DNA of 64,000 bases, taken from the NCBI GenBank assembly GCA_039621445.1, contig CP154954.1, positions 39,083,816 to 39,147,815 of the forward strand. The letters are read 5' to 3'. Positions 20,809 to 33,852 of the stretch are shown here, piece after piece. Each line of letters opens with the position of its first letter. Within the stretch, counting starts at the first letter, position 1. Origin of the DNA: Euglena gracilis (taxonomy: Eukaryota; Euglenida; Euglenophyceae; Euglenales). A model generated the notes under the pieces. That model did no database searches. It was not told the DNA's origin and saw only the letters and a list, made by a program, of their open reading frames with translations. A program made the position numbers and the translations under genes.

Positions 20809-21905
20809 ATTTCATACTCCCTCGAGGAAAGGCGAAAAGGGAGGAAGGGACACCGAGGGCGAAGCACAAAGACATTGTCAGGCCATGCCTTGCTCGCCGG
20901 CGGTTTGTTGTGTGATTGTGCGCTGCGCATGGGTGAGGAGGTCCCGCTTAGTGCCGCCTCGCCGGAGTTGGCTGCATTGTCTCCGACGTGGCGACCATGG
21001 CGCTGTCTTTTTCCCTGGGGGGTTCCCCCCCCCCCTTAGCCCCCCCCTGGCCCCCATCCTCTGACCGAGGGCGTTTGAAGACAAATTTTCTTAAACGGGT
21101 GGGGGGTTGGGCTCACAATGTCTTTGTGGTTCGCCCTCGGTGTCCCTTCCTCCCTTCTCGGTCTGCCTCGAGGGAGTACGAGACACCTCGGGCTCCGCAC
21201 TTTGCCCTTGTGAGGCCAGATTGTGCACCGAAAAAAGGGGGGCCAGGGCATTCTCCAAAGAACCTTGGGCACCAAGTCTTTGATAATGGGCTGTGAAAGC
21301 CTCCACCCCCTTCCATTGACCATTTTCACAAACTTCTTGGGCAGAAAGACCCAATTTTTTTTAGCAGACCCACCCTGCCCCTCTGGTGGAGTGGGGCCCC
21401 CAAACCTGGGGGGTACCCCCTGTTTGGTCAAAAAGTCTTTGGTGATAGAAGCAATGGTATCTGCCTTAATGGCTTTGTAGGGGGGTTTTAACGAAATCAA
21501 CAGGGGGCCCCCAGGTTTCATAAAGAAACGTGTTGCTGTCACATAAGACGTCATTAAATGGAAGGGACTGAACGGGGGGCACTGGGGAATGGAGACAACT
21601 CTCTCCCACTTATGGAGATTTTGCCCTTTACGTTTAATTTTGATGTAGGGTGCCCCCCCCCCCAACACACTGGTGGTTCTTTGGACCTGTGCCAAATCTG
21701 AACTTCTGTATAAACAAAGGATTCGTGAACAGAAAATGAGTTTTGTACGCAATGTACATATATCAGAGGGCAGGGGGGACTGTGCCAGCCCCAGGAGGAT
21801 TGGGAGGGGATCCCAGAATGCCCCATATTTCTCCGGGTTTTGGTTTCAAAGCCTTTTATAAGGTGCCAACATGGCATGGAACCTCAGGCCTCCAAAGCCA
21901 GGAAT
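20809..21905 (-). mobile_element. DIRS-3a, 3' fragment cut by array B
   Basis: Second tandem copy of the 3' end seen in DIRS-2a, including internal complementary region (junction GAGACACC) and the recombinase C-terminal half. It breaks at CCAGGAAT inside the recombinase; five bases (TGGAG) separate it from the satellite. The equivalent site in the second unit (41,405) continues into the rest of the element. Confidence 0.82.
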
Positions 21906-24900
21906 TGGAGTTGCCCAACTGTTCGAGGGCCCCAAAACAACAATATCCCTTGTGTTACCCATTCGTTTTGGGGGGGCAAATCCGTTTTGTTGCCCAACTG
22001 TTCGAGGGCCCCAAAACAACAGAATCCCTTGTGTTACCCACCCGTTTTGGGGGGGCAAATCCCTTTGGTTGCCGAACTGTTCGAGGGCCCCAAAATAACA
22101 AAATCCCTTGTGTTACACACCCGTTTTGTGGGACAAACCCCTTTGTTTGGCGAACGGTTCGAGGGCCCCAAAACAACAATATCCCTTGTGTAACCCATTC
22201 ATTTTGGGGGGGCAAATCCGTTTTGTTGCCCAACTGTTCGAGGGCCCCAAAACAACAATATCCCTTGTGTCACCCATTCATTTTGGGCGGGCAAATCCGT
22301 TTTGTTGCCCAACTGTTCGAGGGCCCCAAAACAACAGAATCCCTTGTGTTGCCCACCCGTTTTGTGGGACAAACGCCTTTGTTTGGCGAACGGTTCGAGG
22401 GCCCCAAAATAACAAAATCCCTTGTGTTACCCATTCATTTTGGGGGGGCAAATCCGTTTTGTTGCCCAACTGTTCGAGGGCCCCAAAACAACAATATCCC
22501 TTGTGTTACCCATTCGTTTTGGGGGGGCAAATCCGTTTTGTTGCCCAACTGTTCGAGGGCCCCAAAACAACAAAATCCCTTGTGTTACCCACCCGTTTTG
22601 GGGGGGGGCAAATCCCTTTTGTTGCCCAACTGTTCGAGGGCCCCAAAATAACAAAATCCCTTGTGTTACCCACCCGTTTTGGGGGGGCAAATCCCTCTGG
22701 TTGCCGAACTGTTCGAGGGCCCCAAAATGACAAAATCCCTTGTGTTACCCACCCGTTTTGGGGGGACAAATCCGTTTTGTTGCTCAACTGTTCGAGGGCC
22801 CCAAATCAACAAAGTCCCTTGTGTTACCCACCCGTTTTGGGGGGGCAAATCCCTTTGGTTGCCGAACTGTTCGAGGGCCCCAAAACAACCAAATCCCTTG
22901 TGTTACCCATTCGTTTTGGGGGGCAAATCCGTTTTGTTGCCCAACTGTTCGAAGGCCCCAAAACAACAAAATCCCTTGTGTTGCCCACCCGTTTTGGGGG
23001 GCAAATCCCTTTGGTTGCCGAACTGTTTGAGGGCCCCAAAACAACAAAATCCCTTGTGTTACCCGCCCGTTTTGGGGGGCAAATCCCTTTGGTTGCCCAA
23101 CTGTTCGAGGGCCCCAAAACAACAAAATCCCTTGTGTTACCCACCCGTTTTGGGGGGCAAACCCCTTTGGTTGGCGAACGGTTCGAGGGCCCCAAAACAA
23201 CAAAATCCCTTGTGTTACCCACCCGTTTTGGGGGGCAAATCCCTTTGGTTGGCGAACGATTTAAGGGCCCCAAAATAACAAAATCCCTTGTGTTACCCAC
23301 CCGTTTCGGGGGGCAAATCCCTTTGGTTGGCGAACGGTTCGAAGGCCCCCAAAATAACAAAATCCCTTGTGTTACCCACCCGTTTTGGGGGGCAAATCCC
23401 TTTGGTTGCCCAACTGTTCGAGGGCCCCAAAACAACAAAATCCCTTGTGTTACCCACCCGTTTTGGGGGGCAAACCCCTTTGGTTGGCGAACGGTTCGAG
23501 GGCCCCAAAACAACAAAATCCCTTGTGTTACCCACCCGTTTTGGGGGGCAAATCCGTTTTGTTGCCCAACTGTTCGAGGGCCCCAAAATAACAAAATCCC
23601 TTGTGTTACCCACCCGTTTTGGGGGGGCAAATCCCTTTGTTGCCCAACTGTTCGAGGGCCCCAAAACAACAAAATCCCTTGTGTTACCCACCCGTTTTGG
23701 GGGGCAAATCCGTTTTGTTGCCCAACTGTTCGAGGGCCCCAAAACAACAAAATCCCTTGTGTTACCCACCCGTTTTGGGGGGCAAATCCCTTTGGTTGCC
23801 CAACGGTTCGAGGGCCCCAAAACAACAAAATCCCTTGTGTTACCCACCCGTTTTGGGGGGGGCAAATCCGTTTTGTTGCCCAACTGTTCGAGGGCCCCAA
23901 AATAACAAAATCCCTTGTGTTACCCACCCGTTTTGGGGGGGCAAATCCCTTTTGTTGCCCAACTGTTCGAGGGCCCCAAAACAACAAAATCCCTTGTGTT
24001 ACCCATTCGTTTTGGGGGGCAAATCCGTTTTGTTGCCCAACTGTTTGAGGGCCCCAAAATAACAAAATCCCTTGTTTTACCCACCCGTTTTGGGGGGCAA
24101 ATCCCTTTTGCTGCCGAACTGTTCGAGGGCCCCAAAACAACAAAATCCCTTGTGTTACCCACCCGTTTTGGGGGGCAAATCCCTTTGGTTGCCGAACTGT
24201 TCGAGGGCCCAAAATAACAAAATCCCTTGTGTTACCCATTCGTTTTGGGGGGCAAATCCCTTGTGTTACCCACCCGTTTTGTGGGGCAAATCCGTTTTGT
24301 TGCCCAACTGTTCGAGGGCCCCAAAACAACAAAATCCCTTGTGTTACCCACCCGTTTTGGGGGGCAAATCCCTTTTGCTGCCGAACTGTTCGAGGGCCCC
24401 AAAACAACAAAATCCCTTGTGTTACCCATTCGTTTTGGGGGGCATATCCCTTGTGTTACCCACCCGTTTTGGGGGGCAAATCCCTTTGGTTGCCGAACTG
24501 TTCGAGGGCCACACAATAAAAAAATCCCTTGTGTTACCCATTCGTTTTGGGGGGCAAATCCGTTTTGTTGCCCAACTGTTCGAGGGCCCCAAAACAACAA
24601 AATCCTTTTGTGTTACCCACCCGTTTTGGGGGGGAAAATCCTTTTGGTTCCGAACTGTTCGAGGGCCCCAAAACAACAAAATCCCTTGTGTTACCCATTC
24701 GTTTTGGGGGGCATATCCCTTGTGTTACCCACCCGTTTTGGGGGGCAAATCCCTTTGGTTGCCGAACTGTTCGAGGGCCCCAAAATAACAAAATCCCTTG
24801 TGTTACCCACCCGTTTGGGGGGGCAAATCCCTTTGGTTGCCGAACTGTTCGAGGGCCCCAAAACAACAAAATCCCTTGTGTTACCCATTCGTTTTGGGGG

Positions 24901-27900
24901 GCATATCCCTTGTGTTACCCACCCGTTTTGGGGGGGCAAATCCCTTTGGTTGCCCAACTGTTCGAGGGCCTCAAAACAACAAAATCCCTTGTGTTACCCA
25001 CCCGTTTTGGGGGGGCAAATCCGTTTTGTTGCCCAACTGTTCGAGGGCCCCAAAACAACGAAATCCCTTGTGTTACCCATTCGTTTTGGGGGGGCAAATC
25101 CCTTTGGTTGCCCAACTGTTCGAGGGCCCCAAAACAACAAAATCCCTTGTGTTACCCACCCGTTTTGGGGGGGGCAAATCCCTTTTGTTGCCCAACTGTT
25201 CGAGGGCCCCAAAACAACAAAATCCCTTGTGTTGCCCACCCGTTTTGGGGGGGGCAAATCCCTTGGTTGCCCAACTGTTCGAGGGCCTCAAAACAACAAA
25301 ATCCCTTGTGTTACCCACCCGTTTTGGGGGGGCAAATCCGTTTTGTTGCCCAACTGTTCGAGGGCCCCAAAACAACGAAATCCCTTGTGTTACCCATTCG
25401 TTTTGGGGGGGCAAATCCCTTTGGTTGCCCAACTGTTCGAGGGCCTCAAAACAACAAAATCCCTTGTGTTACCCACCCGTTTTGGGGGGGCAAATCCGTT
25501 TTGTTGCCCAACTGTTCGAGGGCCCCAAAACAACGAAATCCCTTGTGTTACCCACCCGTTTTTGGGGGGGGGGGGCAACACCCTTTGGTTGCCGAACTGT
25601 TCGAGGGCCCCAAAACAACAAAATCCCTTGTGTTACCCACCCGTTTTGGGGGGGCAAATCCCTTTTGTTGCCCAACTGTTCGAGGGCCCCAAAACAACAA
25701 AATCCCTTGTGTTACCCATTCGTTTTGGGGGGGCAAATCCGTTTTGTTGCCCAACTGTTTGAGGGCCCCAAAATAACAAAATCCCTTGTGTTACCCACCC
25801 GTTTTGGGGGGCAAATCCCTTTTGCTGCCGAACTGTTCGAGGGCCCCAAAACAACAAAATCCCTTGTGTTACCCACCCGTTTTGGGGGGCAAATCCCTTT
25901 GGTTGCCGAACTGTTCGAGGGCCCCAAAATAACAAAATCCCTTGTGTTACCCATTCGTTTTGGGGGGCAAATCCGTTTTGTTGCCCAACTGTTCGAGGGC
26001 CCCAAAACAACAAAATCCCTTGTGTTACCCACCCGTTTTGGGGGGCAAATCCCTTTTGCTGCCGAACTGTTCGAGGGCCCCAAAACAACAAAATCCCTTG
26101 TGTTACCCATTCGTTTTGGGGGGCATATCCCTTGTGTTACCCACCCGTTTTGGGGGGCAAATCCCTTTGGTTGCCGAACTGTTCGAGGGCCCCAAAATAA
26201 CAAAATCCCTTGTGTTACCCACCCGTTTGGGGGGGCAAATCCCTTTGGTTGCCGAACTGTTCGAGGGCCCCAAAATGACAAAATCCCTTGTGTTACCCAT
26301 TCGTTTTGGGGGGCATATCCCTTGTGTTACCCACCCGTTTTGGGGGGGCAAATCCGTTTTGTTGCCCAACTGTTCGAGGGCCCCAAAACAACGAAATCCC
26401 TTGTGTTACCCATTCGTTTTGGGGGGGCAAATCCCTTTGGTTGCCCAACTGTTCGAGGGCCTCAAAAAAACAAAATCCCTTGTGTTACCCACCCGTTTTG
26501 GGGGGGCAAATCCGTTTTGTTGCCCAACTGTTCGAGGGCCCCAAAACAACAAAATCCCTTGTTTTACCCACCCGTTTTGGGGGGGGCAAATCCCTTTTGT
26601 TGCCCAACTGTTCGAGGGCCCCAAAACAACAAAATCCCTTGTGTTGCCCACCCGTTTTGGGGGGGGCAAATCCCTTGGTTGCCCAACTGTTCGAGGGCCT
26701 CAAAACAACAAAATCCCTTGTGTTACCCACCCGTTTTGGGGGGGCAAATCCGTTTTGTTGCCCAACTGTTCGAGGGCCCCAAAACAACGAAATCCCTTGT
26801 GTTACCCATTCGTTTTGGGGGGGCAAATCCCTTTGGTTGCCCAACTGTTCGAGGGCCTCAAAACAACAAAATCCCTTGTGTTACCCACCCGTTTTGGGGG
26901 GGCAAATCCGTTTTGTTGCCCAACTGTTCGAGGGCCCCAAAACAACGAAATCCCTTGTGTTACCCATTCGTTTTGGGGGGGCAAATCCCTTTGGTTGCCC
27001 AACTGTTCGAGGGCCTCAAAACAACAAAATCCCTTGTGTTACCCACCCGTTTTGGGGGGGCAAATCCGTTTTGTTGCCCAACTGTTCGAGGGCCCCAAAA
27101 CAACAAAATCCCTTGTGTTACCCACCCGTTTTGGGGGGGCAAATCCCTTTGGTTGCCGAACTGTTCGAGGGCCCCAAAACAACAAAATCCCTTGTGTTGC
27201 CCACCCGTTTTGTGGGACGAGGGCCCCAAAATAACAAAATCCCTTGTGTTACCCATTCGTTTTGGGGGGGCAAATCCGTTTTGTTGCCCAACTGTTCGAG
27301 GGCCCCAAAACAACAGAATCCCTTGTGTTGCCCACCCGTTTTGGGGGGGGCAAATCCCTTTGGTTGCCGAACTGTTCGAGGGCCCCAAAACAACAGAATC
27401 CCTTGTGTTGCCCACCCGTTTTGTGGGACAAACCCCTTTGTTTGGCGAACGGTTCGAGGGCCCCAAAACAACAATATCCCTTGTGTTACCCATTCATTTT
27501 GGGGGGGCAAATCCGTTTTGTTGCCCAACTGTTCGAGGGCCCCAAAACAACAATATCCCTTGTGTTACCCATTCATTTTGGGGGGGCAAATCCGTTTTGT
27601 TGCCCAACTGTTCGAGGGCCCCAAAACAACAGAATCCCTTGTGTTGCCCACCCGTTTTGGGGGGGACAAATCCCTTTGGTTGCCGAACTGTTCGAGGGCC
27701 CCAAAACAACAAAATCCCTTGTGTTACCCACCCGTTTTGGGGGGGCAAATCCCTTTGGTTGCCGAACTGTCCGAGGGCCCCAAAATAACAAAATCCCTTG
27801 TGTTACACACACGTTTTGTGGGACAAACCCCTTTGTTTGGCGAACGGTTCGAGGGCCCCAAAATAACAAAATCCCTTGTGTTACCCATTCATTTTGGGGG

Positions 27901-30900
27901 GGCAAATCCGTTTTGTTGCCCAACTGTTCGAGGGCCCCAAAACAACAAAATCCCTTGTGTTACCCATTCGTTTTGGGGGGGCAAATCCGTTTTGTTGCCC
28001 AACTGTTCGAGGGCCCCAAAACAACAATATCCCTTGTGTTACCCATTCGTTTTGGGGGGACAAATCCGTTTTGTTGCCCAACTGTTCGAGGGCCCCAAAA
28101 CAACAGAATCCCTTGTGTTACCCACCCGTTTTGGGGGGGGAAATCACTTTGGTTGCCGAACTGTTCGAGGGCCCCAAAATAACAAAATCCCTTGTGTTAC
28201 ACACCCGTTTTGTGGGACAAACCCCTTTGTTTGGCGAACGGTTCGAGGGCCCCAAAATAACAAAATCCCTTGTGTTACCCATTCATTTTGGGGGGGCAAA
28301 TCCGTTTTGTTGCCCAACTGTTCGAGGGCCCCAAAACAACAGAATCCCTTGTGTTGCCCACCCGTTTTGTGGGACAAACCCCTTTGTTTGGCGAACGGTT
28401 CGAGGGCCCCAAAATAACAAAATCCCTTGTGTTACCCATTCATTTTGGGGGGGCAAATCCGTTTTGTTGCCCAACTGTTCGAGGGCCCCAAAACAACAAT
28501 ATCCCTTGTGTTACCCATTCGTTTTGGGGGGGGGCAAATCCGTTTTGTTGCCCAACTGTTCGAGGGCCCCAAAACAACAGAATCCCTTGTGTTGCCCACC
28601 CGTTTTGGGGGGGGGCAAATCCCTTTGGTTGCCGAACTGTTCGAGGGCCCCAAAATAACAAAATCCCTTGTGTTACACACCCGTTTTGTGGAACAAACCC
28701 CTTTGTTTGGCGAACGGTTCGAGGGCCCCAAAACAACAATATCCCTTGTGTTACCCATTCATTTTGGGGGGGCAAATCCGTTTTGTTGCCCAACTGTTCG
28801 AGGGCCCCAAAACAACAATATCCCTTGTGTTACCCATTCATTTTGGGGGGGCAAATCCGTTTTGTTGCCCAACTGTTCGAGGGCCCCAAAACAACAGAAT
28901 CCCTTGTGTTGCCCACCCGTTTTGGGGGGGGCAAATCCCTTTGGTTGCCGAACTGTTCGAGGGCCCCAAAACAACAAAATCCCTTGTGTTACCCACCCGT
29001 TTTGGGGGGGCAAATCCCTTTGGTTGCCGAACTGTTCGAGGGCCCCAAAATAACAAAATCCCTTGTGTTACACACCCGTTTTGTGGGACAAACCCCTTTG
29101 TTTGGCGAACGGTTCGAGGGCCCCAAAATAACAAAATCCCTTGTGTTACCCATTCATTTTGGGGGGGGCAAATCCGTTTTGTTGCCCAACTGTTCGAGGG
29201 CCCCAAAACAACAATATCCCTTGTGTTACCCATTCGTTTTGGGGGGGCAAATCCGTTTTGTTGCCCAACTGTTCGAGGGCCCCAAAACAACAGAATCCCT
29301 TGTGTTGCCCACCCGTTTTGTGGGACAAACCCCTTTGTTTGGCGAACGGTTCGAGGGCCCCAAAATAACAAAATCCCTTGTGTTACCCATTCATTTTGGG
29401 GGGGCAAATCCGTTTTGTTGCCCAACTGTTCGAGGGCACCAAAACAACAATATCCCTTGTGTTACCCATTCGTTTTGGGGGGGCAAATCCCTTTTGTTGC
29501 CCAACTGTTCGAGGCCCCAAAATAACAAAATCCCTTGTGTTACCCACCCGTTTTGGGGGGGCAAATCCCTTTGGTTGCCGAACTGTTCGAGGGCCCCAAA
29601 ATGACAAAATCCCTTGTGTTACCCACCCGTTTTGGGGGGACAAATCCGTTTTGTTGCTCAACTGTTCGAGGGCCCCAAATCAACAAAGTCCCTTGTGCTA
29701 CCCACCCGTTTTGGGGGGCAAATCCCTTTGGTTGCCGAACTGTTCGAGGGCCCCAAAACAACCAAATCCCTTGTGTTACCCATTCGTTTTGGGGGGGCAA
29801 ATCCGTTTTGTTGCCCAACTGTTCGAGGGCCCCAAAACAACAGAATCCCTTGTGTTACCCACCCGTTTTGGGGGGGGCAAATCCCTTTGGTTGCCGAACT
29901 GTTCGAGGGCCCCAAAATAACAAAATCCCTTGTGTTACACACCCGTTTTGTGGGACAAACCCCTTTGTTTGGCGAACGGTTCGAGGGCCCCAAAACAACA
30001 ATATCCCTTGTGTAACCCATTCATTTTGGGGGGGCAAATCCGTTTTGTTGCCCAACTGTTCGAGGGCCCCAAAACAACAATATCCCTTGTGTTACCCATT
30101 CATTTTGGGCGGGCAAATCCGTTTTGTTGCCCAACTGTTCGAGGGCCCCAAAACAACAGAATCCTTTGTGTTGCCCACCCGTTTTGTGGGACAAACCCCT
30201 TTGTTTGGCGAACGGTTCGAGGGCCCCAAAATAACAAAATCCCTTGTGTTACCCATTCATTTTGGGGGGGCAAATCCGTTTTGTTGCCCAACTGTTCGAG
30301 GGCCCCAAAACAACAATATCCTTTGTGTTACCCATTCGTTTTGGGGGGGCAAATCCGTTTTGTTGCCCAACTGTTCGAGGGCCCCAAAACAACAAAATCC
30401 CTTGTGTTACCCACCCGTTTTGGGGGGGGGGCAAATCCCTTTGGTTGCCCAACTGTTCGAGGGCCCCAAAATAACAAAATCCCTTGTGTTACCCACCCGT
30501 TTTGGGGGGGCAAATCCCTTTGGTTGCCGAACTGTTCGAGGGCCCCAAAATGACAAAATCCCTTGTGTTACCCACCCGTTTTGGGGGGGCAAATCCGTTT
30601 TGTTGCTCAACTGTTCGAGGGCCCCCCGTTTTGGGGGGCAAATCCCTTTGGTTGCCGAACTGTTCGAGGGCCCCAAAACAACCAAATCCCTTTTACCCAT
30701 ACCCATTTACCCCCCGTTTGGGGGGGCAAATCCCTGTGTGTTACCCACCCACCCATTTTTGGTTCGGGGCCACCGGTTTTGGGGGGGCAATGGGGGCAAA
30801 CCCCTTTTGGTTCGAGGGCCCCAAAACAACAAAATCCCTTGTGTTGCCCACCCGTTTTGGGGGGCAACTCCCTTTTGCTCCCGAACTGTTCGCGGGCCCC

Positions 30901-30925
30901 AAAATAACAAAATCCCTTGTGTTAC
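21906..30925. repeat. Satellite array B, ~79-bp monomers
   Basis: About 114 monomers with the same three classes. Monomer order follows array A from 2,521 onward (offsets of 19,390-19,576 bp), so it is a copy of that array and not an independent expansion. It lacks the poly-G insertion but has a disordered stretch at ~30,685-30,825. Confidence 0.94.
30685..30825. other. Disordered satellite segment in array B
   Basis: Words of the monomer occur in shuffled and doubled form (TTTACCCATACCCATTTACC, CACCCACCCACCC, CCACCGGTTTTGGGG). Array A has regular monomers at the equivalent place (~11,235-11,310). It may be a real rearrangement or a low-quality consensus. Confidence 0.7.
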
Positions 30926-31578
30926 TCACCCGCTTCGAAGGCCTCTTTGTCGGTCTCGTCTTGCAGTTGTTTGAATTGCATGATCAGCTTGAGTGATTTG
31001 ATTACAGCTCCGTGCCAAAGGAACGATTATGATGCGCCTAATGTGGCAAAGAAAAGCAGTAAGAAGCACCACAACCAACACCACAACAGCCGGAAAGAAG
31101 AGCAGGACCTCACCGGGGTCTTGTGCGGAGCCGGAGCTGTCCCTGCCTCTCGTTATGCAGAATGCTTGCATTTCTGAAGGATTTTTATATAATCCCTGTT
31201 TCGTCATTGGTTTTTTACCCCTGCGGACCCTACCGACCTAAATTTCCCATCTGAGGGTGTTCCTGTTGGTGTAAATCACTTATTTGGACCCCTCCGGACC
31301 ATTTCCGGGTGATTTGGACCCGCCACAGACCATTTTTATGACACTGACTAGCTACCGACTAGTTTGCATACAACTTTCTTCACAAAAAGTCAGTGAGACT
31401 TTCCCGTAACTACCTTGGTACATTGGGGTGGGTCGTAGGCCCACATGTCCGCCGACCACCCAGGACCCCTCCCCCCCCTGTCTCGGTGACTCGCTGCCGA
31501 CCAGGCCGAGTCGGCCGACCAATTGGGCGGTCGGCCGACCACCCAGGCCCCCCCCCCCCACACCAGTCTACCGCCTAG
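30926..31578 (-). repeat. Dispersed repeat X, copy 2
   Basis: Nearly identical to copy 1, with offset 19,518 and only a few substitutions plus one or two bases in a C run. It carries the same membrane-helix reading frame (30,926-31,207, minus) and CCAAT/TATA motif. It provides an intact site for the hAT-like insertion seen in the inverted copy. Confidence 0.75.
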
Positions 31579-32398
31579 AGCCCCAAAAAGGCCCCCGGTT
31601 CACCTCGCGGGAGGGTCGTACTCCCTCGAGGATAACCGACAAGGGGGGAAGGGACACCGAGGGCGAAGGGCCTCGCAAGGTCTTTGTGCTTCGCCCTCGG
31701 TGCCCCTTCATCCCTTGTCGGTTTTCCCTCAGGGTGCACGAGACCTTGCGAGGCTACGCCTTGCTCGCGGGCGGTGCTGACTGGACTGCTCTGGTTCGCT
31801 GGGTCAGGAGGTCCCGCTTAGTGCCGCCTCGCCGGAGTTGGCTGACGATGCTGCTCTGACTGGGCGCCGCAGCTTCTTGCCCTTGGGGGATGTCCCCCCT
31901 CTCCCCCCCTGGCCCCCGCTCTCTGACCGAGGGCTTTTGAGCACAAATTTTCTTCTGCGGGTGGGGGGCCAAGCTCACAAGGTCTTTGCGCGTCGCCCTC
32001 GGTGCTCCTTCCTCCCGTGTCGTTTTGTCTAGAGGGAGTAAGAGACACCTCGGGCTCGGCACTTTGCCCTCGTGAGTCCAGACTTTGTACTGAAATTAGG
32101 GGGGCCAGGGCATTGTGCAGGGTACCTTGGGCACCAAGCCGTTGATAGTGGGCTGTAAAAGTTTCCACCCCCCCCCCTCCACCGGCCAATTTCACAAACT
32201 TCTTGGGCAGAAAGGCCCCATTTTTTGAGTAACCCAACCCCAGCCCCTCTGGCGGGGTGGGCCCCCCATACCTTTGGGGTACACCTTGTTTTGCCAAAAA
32301 GTTTTTTGATGAAAAATTTTTTTTTGATGAAAGCAACGGTGTCTGCACTTACGGCCCTGAAGGAGGTTTTAATGAAATTAGGAGGGAGCCCCAAGTCT
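31579..32398 (-). mobile_element. DIRS-0b, 3' part
   Basis: Second copy of the fragment at 12,061. Unlike copy a, its recombinase reads AHPARGAGV, so the His of HxxR is kept. The frame then runs into a Pro/Gly-rich region after EICRWRGG-like sequence, shifted by a C-run difference. It ends at GTCT where DIRS-1b is inserted. Confidence 0.8.
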
Positions 32399-32517
32399 CG
32401 TACTCCCTCGAGGAAAACCGACCAGGGAGGAAGGGACACCGAGGGCGAAGCACAAAGACCTTGTGAGGCCATGCCTTGCTCGCCGGCGGTGCTGTTTGGA
32501 TTGTTTGCTGCGTTGGG

Positions 32518-33852
32518 TTAGGAGTCCCTGCTTAGTGCCGCCTCGCCGGAGTTGGCTGACGATGCTGCTCCGACTTGGCGACGTGACTTCTTGCCCCTGG
32601 GGGGGGTCCCCCCCCTCTCCCCCCCCTGGCCCCCACTCTCTGACCGAGGGCTTTTGAAGACAAATTTTCTTTTACGGGTGGGGGGGTCGGGCTCACAAGG
32701 TCTTTGTGCTTCGCCCTCGGTGTCCCTTCCTCCCTGGTCGGTTTTCCTCGAGGGAGTACGAGACACCTCGGGCTCCGCACTTTGCCCTTGTGAGGCCAGA
32801 TTGTGCACTGAAATTAGGGGGGCCAGGGCATTTTCCAGGGCACCTTGGGCACCCAGTCGTTGATAGTGGGCTGTAAAAGCCTCCACCCCCCTCCACTGGC
32901 CAATTTCACAAACTTCTTGGGCAGAAAGGCCCAATTTTTTCAGTAAACCAACTCCTGCCCCTCTGGTGGAGTGGGCCCCCCACACCTGGGGAGTCACCCC
33001 ATGTTTGGCCAAAAAATCTTGTGTGATAGAAGCAACAGTGTCTGCACTTATGGCTCTGAAGGGAGGTTTTAATGAAATTAGGAGGGGGCCCCCAGGTCTG
33101 ACGAATGAACGTGTGGCAGCCACATAGCACATCATTAAATGAAATGGGCTTATTTGGGGACACTGGGGTATGGACACAACCCTCTCCCACTTATGAAATT
33201 TTTGCCCTTTACGCTTAATTTTGATGTAGGGTGCCCTACCCAACACACTGGTGGTTCGTTTGACTTGTGCCAAGTCAGAGGATCGATATAAACAGAGAAT
33301 TCGTGAGCAAAAAATCAGCTGGGTACGCAATGTACAAATATCAGTGGGCATAGGGGTCTTGGCCAGCCCCAGGAGGATTGGGAGGGGATCCCAAAATGCC
33401 CCACACTTCTCCAGATTTTGGTTCCAAAGCCTCTTGTAGGGGGTTAACAGGGTGTGGAATCTCAGTCCACCAAACCCAGGAATCAAAAGCATTGCACTGT
33501 ATGCATTACGGGCTTGGGCCTTTGAAAATTGGAATAATTGTATTAAAGCGTCAGCCACTTGGTCAGTGGTGGCTTCAGGGGGGGGCACCCCCATGTGTTC
33601 CAAAATTACCAACAGAAGTGCAAAAGCACTCTGATAACGTTTTAAACTGGGGTTTCTCCCCAGGAAATCTTCAATGGTTTTAACCTGAATTTGTTTCCCC
33701 TCCAAAATTTGCCTGAGCAAATCATGCAAAGTAGGGGCCACCTGGGGGGTGGCATTTGTTCCCCCCTGCAATTGGTGAACATACCCCTGTAGGGGGTGAT
33801 TTTCAGGCAGGGGGTCCCTGGCACTTTCATTTTTATTAATTGGGGCCACCAT
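32518..33852 (-). CDS. Tyrosine recombinase of DIRS-1b, catalytic residues in one frame
   Basis: Start set at the ATG of MVAPINKNES. All expected positions are in one frame: Arg in LYRSSDLA (~33,284), HSTR (His 32,971-32,973, Arg 32,962-32,964), Trp in GQWRGVEA, and Tyr in FTAHYQRL (32,863-32,865). The tail after GALENALAP runs through the terminal repeat and is probably not functional. In this copy a four-base insertion upstream (TGAA at ~34,247) joins part of RNase H to this frame. It belongs to the tyrosine recombinase superfamily and acts on the element's circular DNA in the nucleus. Confidence 0.8.
   Translation of the reverse strand: MVAPINKNESARDPLPENHPLQGYVHQLQGGTNATPQVAPTLHDLLRQILEGKQIQVKTIEDFLGRNPSLKRYQSAFALLLVILEHMGVPPPEATTDQVADALIQLFQFSKAQARNAYSAMLLIPGFGGLRFHTLLTPYKRLWNQNLEKCGAFWDPLPILLGLAKTPMPTDICTLRTQLIFCSRILCLYRSSDLAQVKRTTSVLGRAPYIKIKRKGQKFHKWERVVSIPQCPQISPFHLMMCYVAATRSFVRPGGPLLISLKPPFRAISADTVASITQDFLAKHGVTPQVWGAHSTRGAGVGLLKKLGLSAQEVCEIGQWRGVEAFTAHYQRLGAQGALENALAPLISVHNLASQGQSAEPEVSRTPSRKTDQGGRDTEGEAQRPCEPDPPTRKRKFVFKSPRSESGGQGGERGGTPPRGKKSRRQVGAASSANSGEAALSRDS

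Noticed and set aside
24798-27788. Reading frame of 996 codons and many others through the satellite
   Set aside because: Monomers lack stops in most frames on both strands, frames change with G-run length, and the peptides are only the satellite read in three frames.
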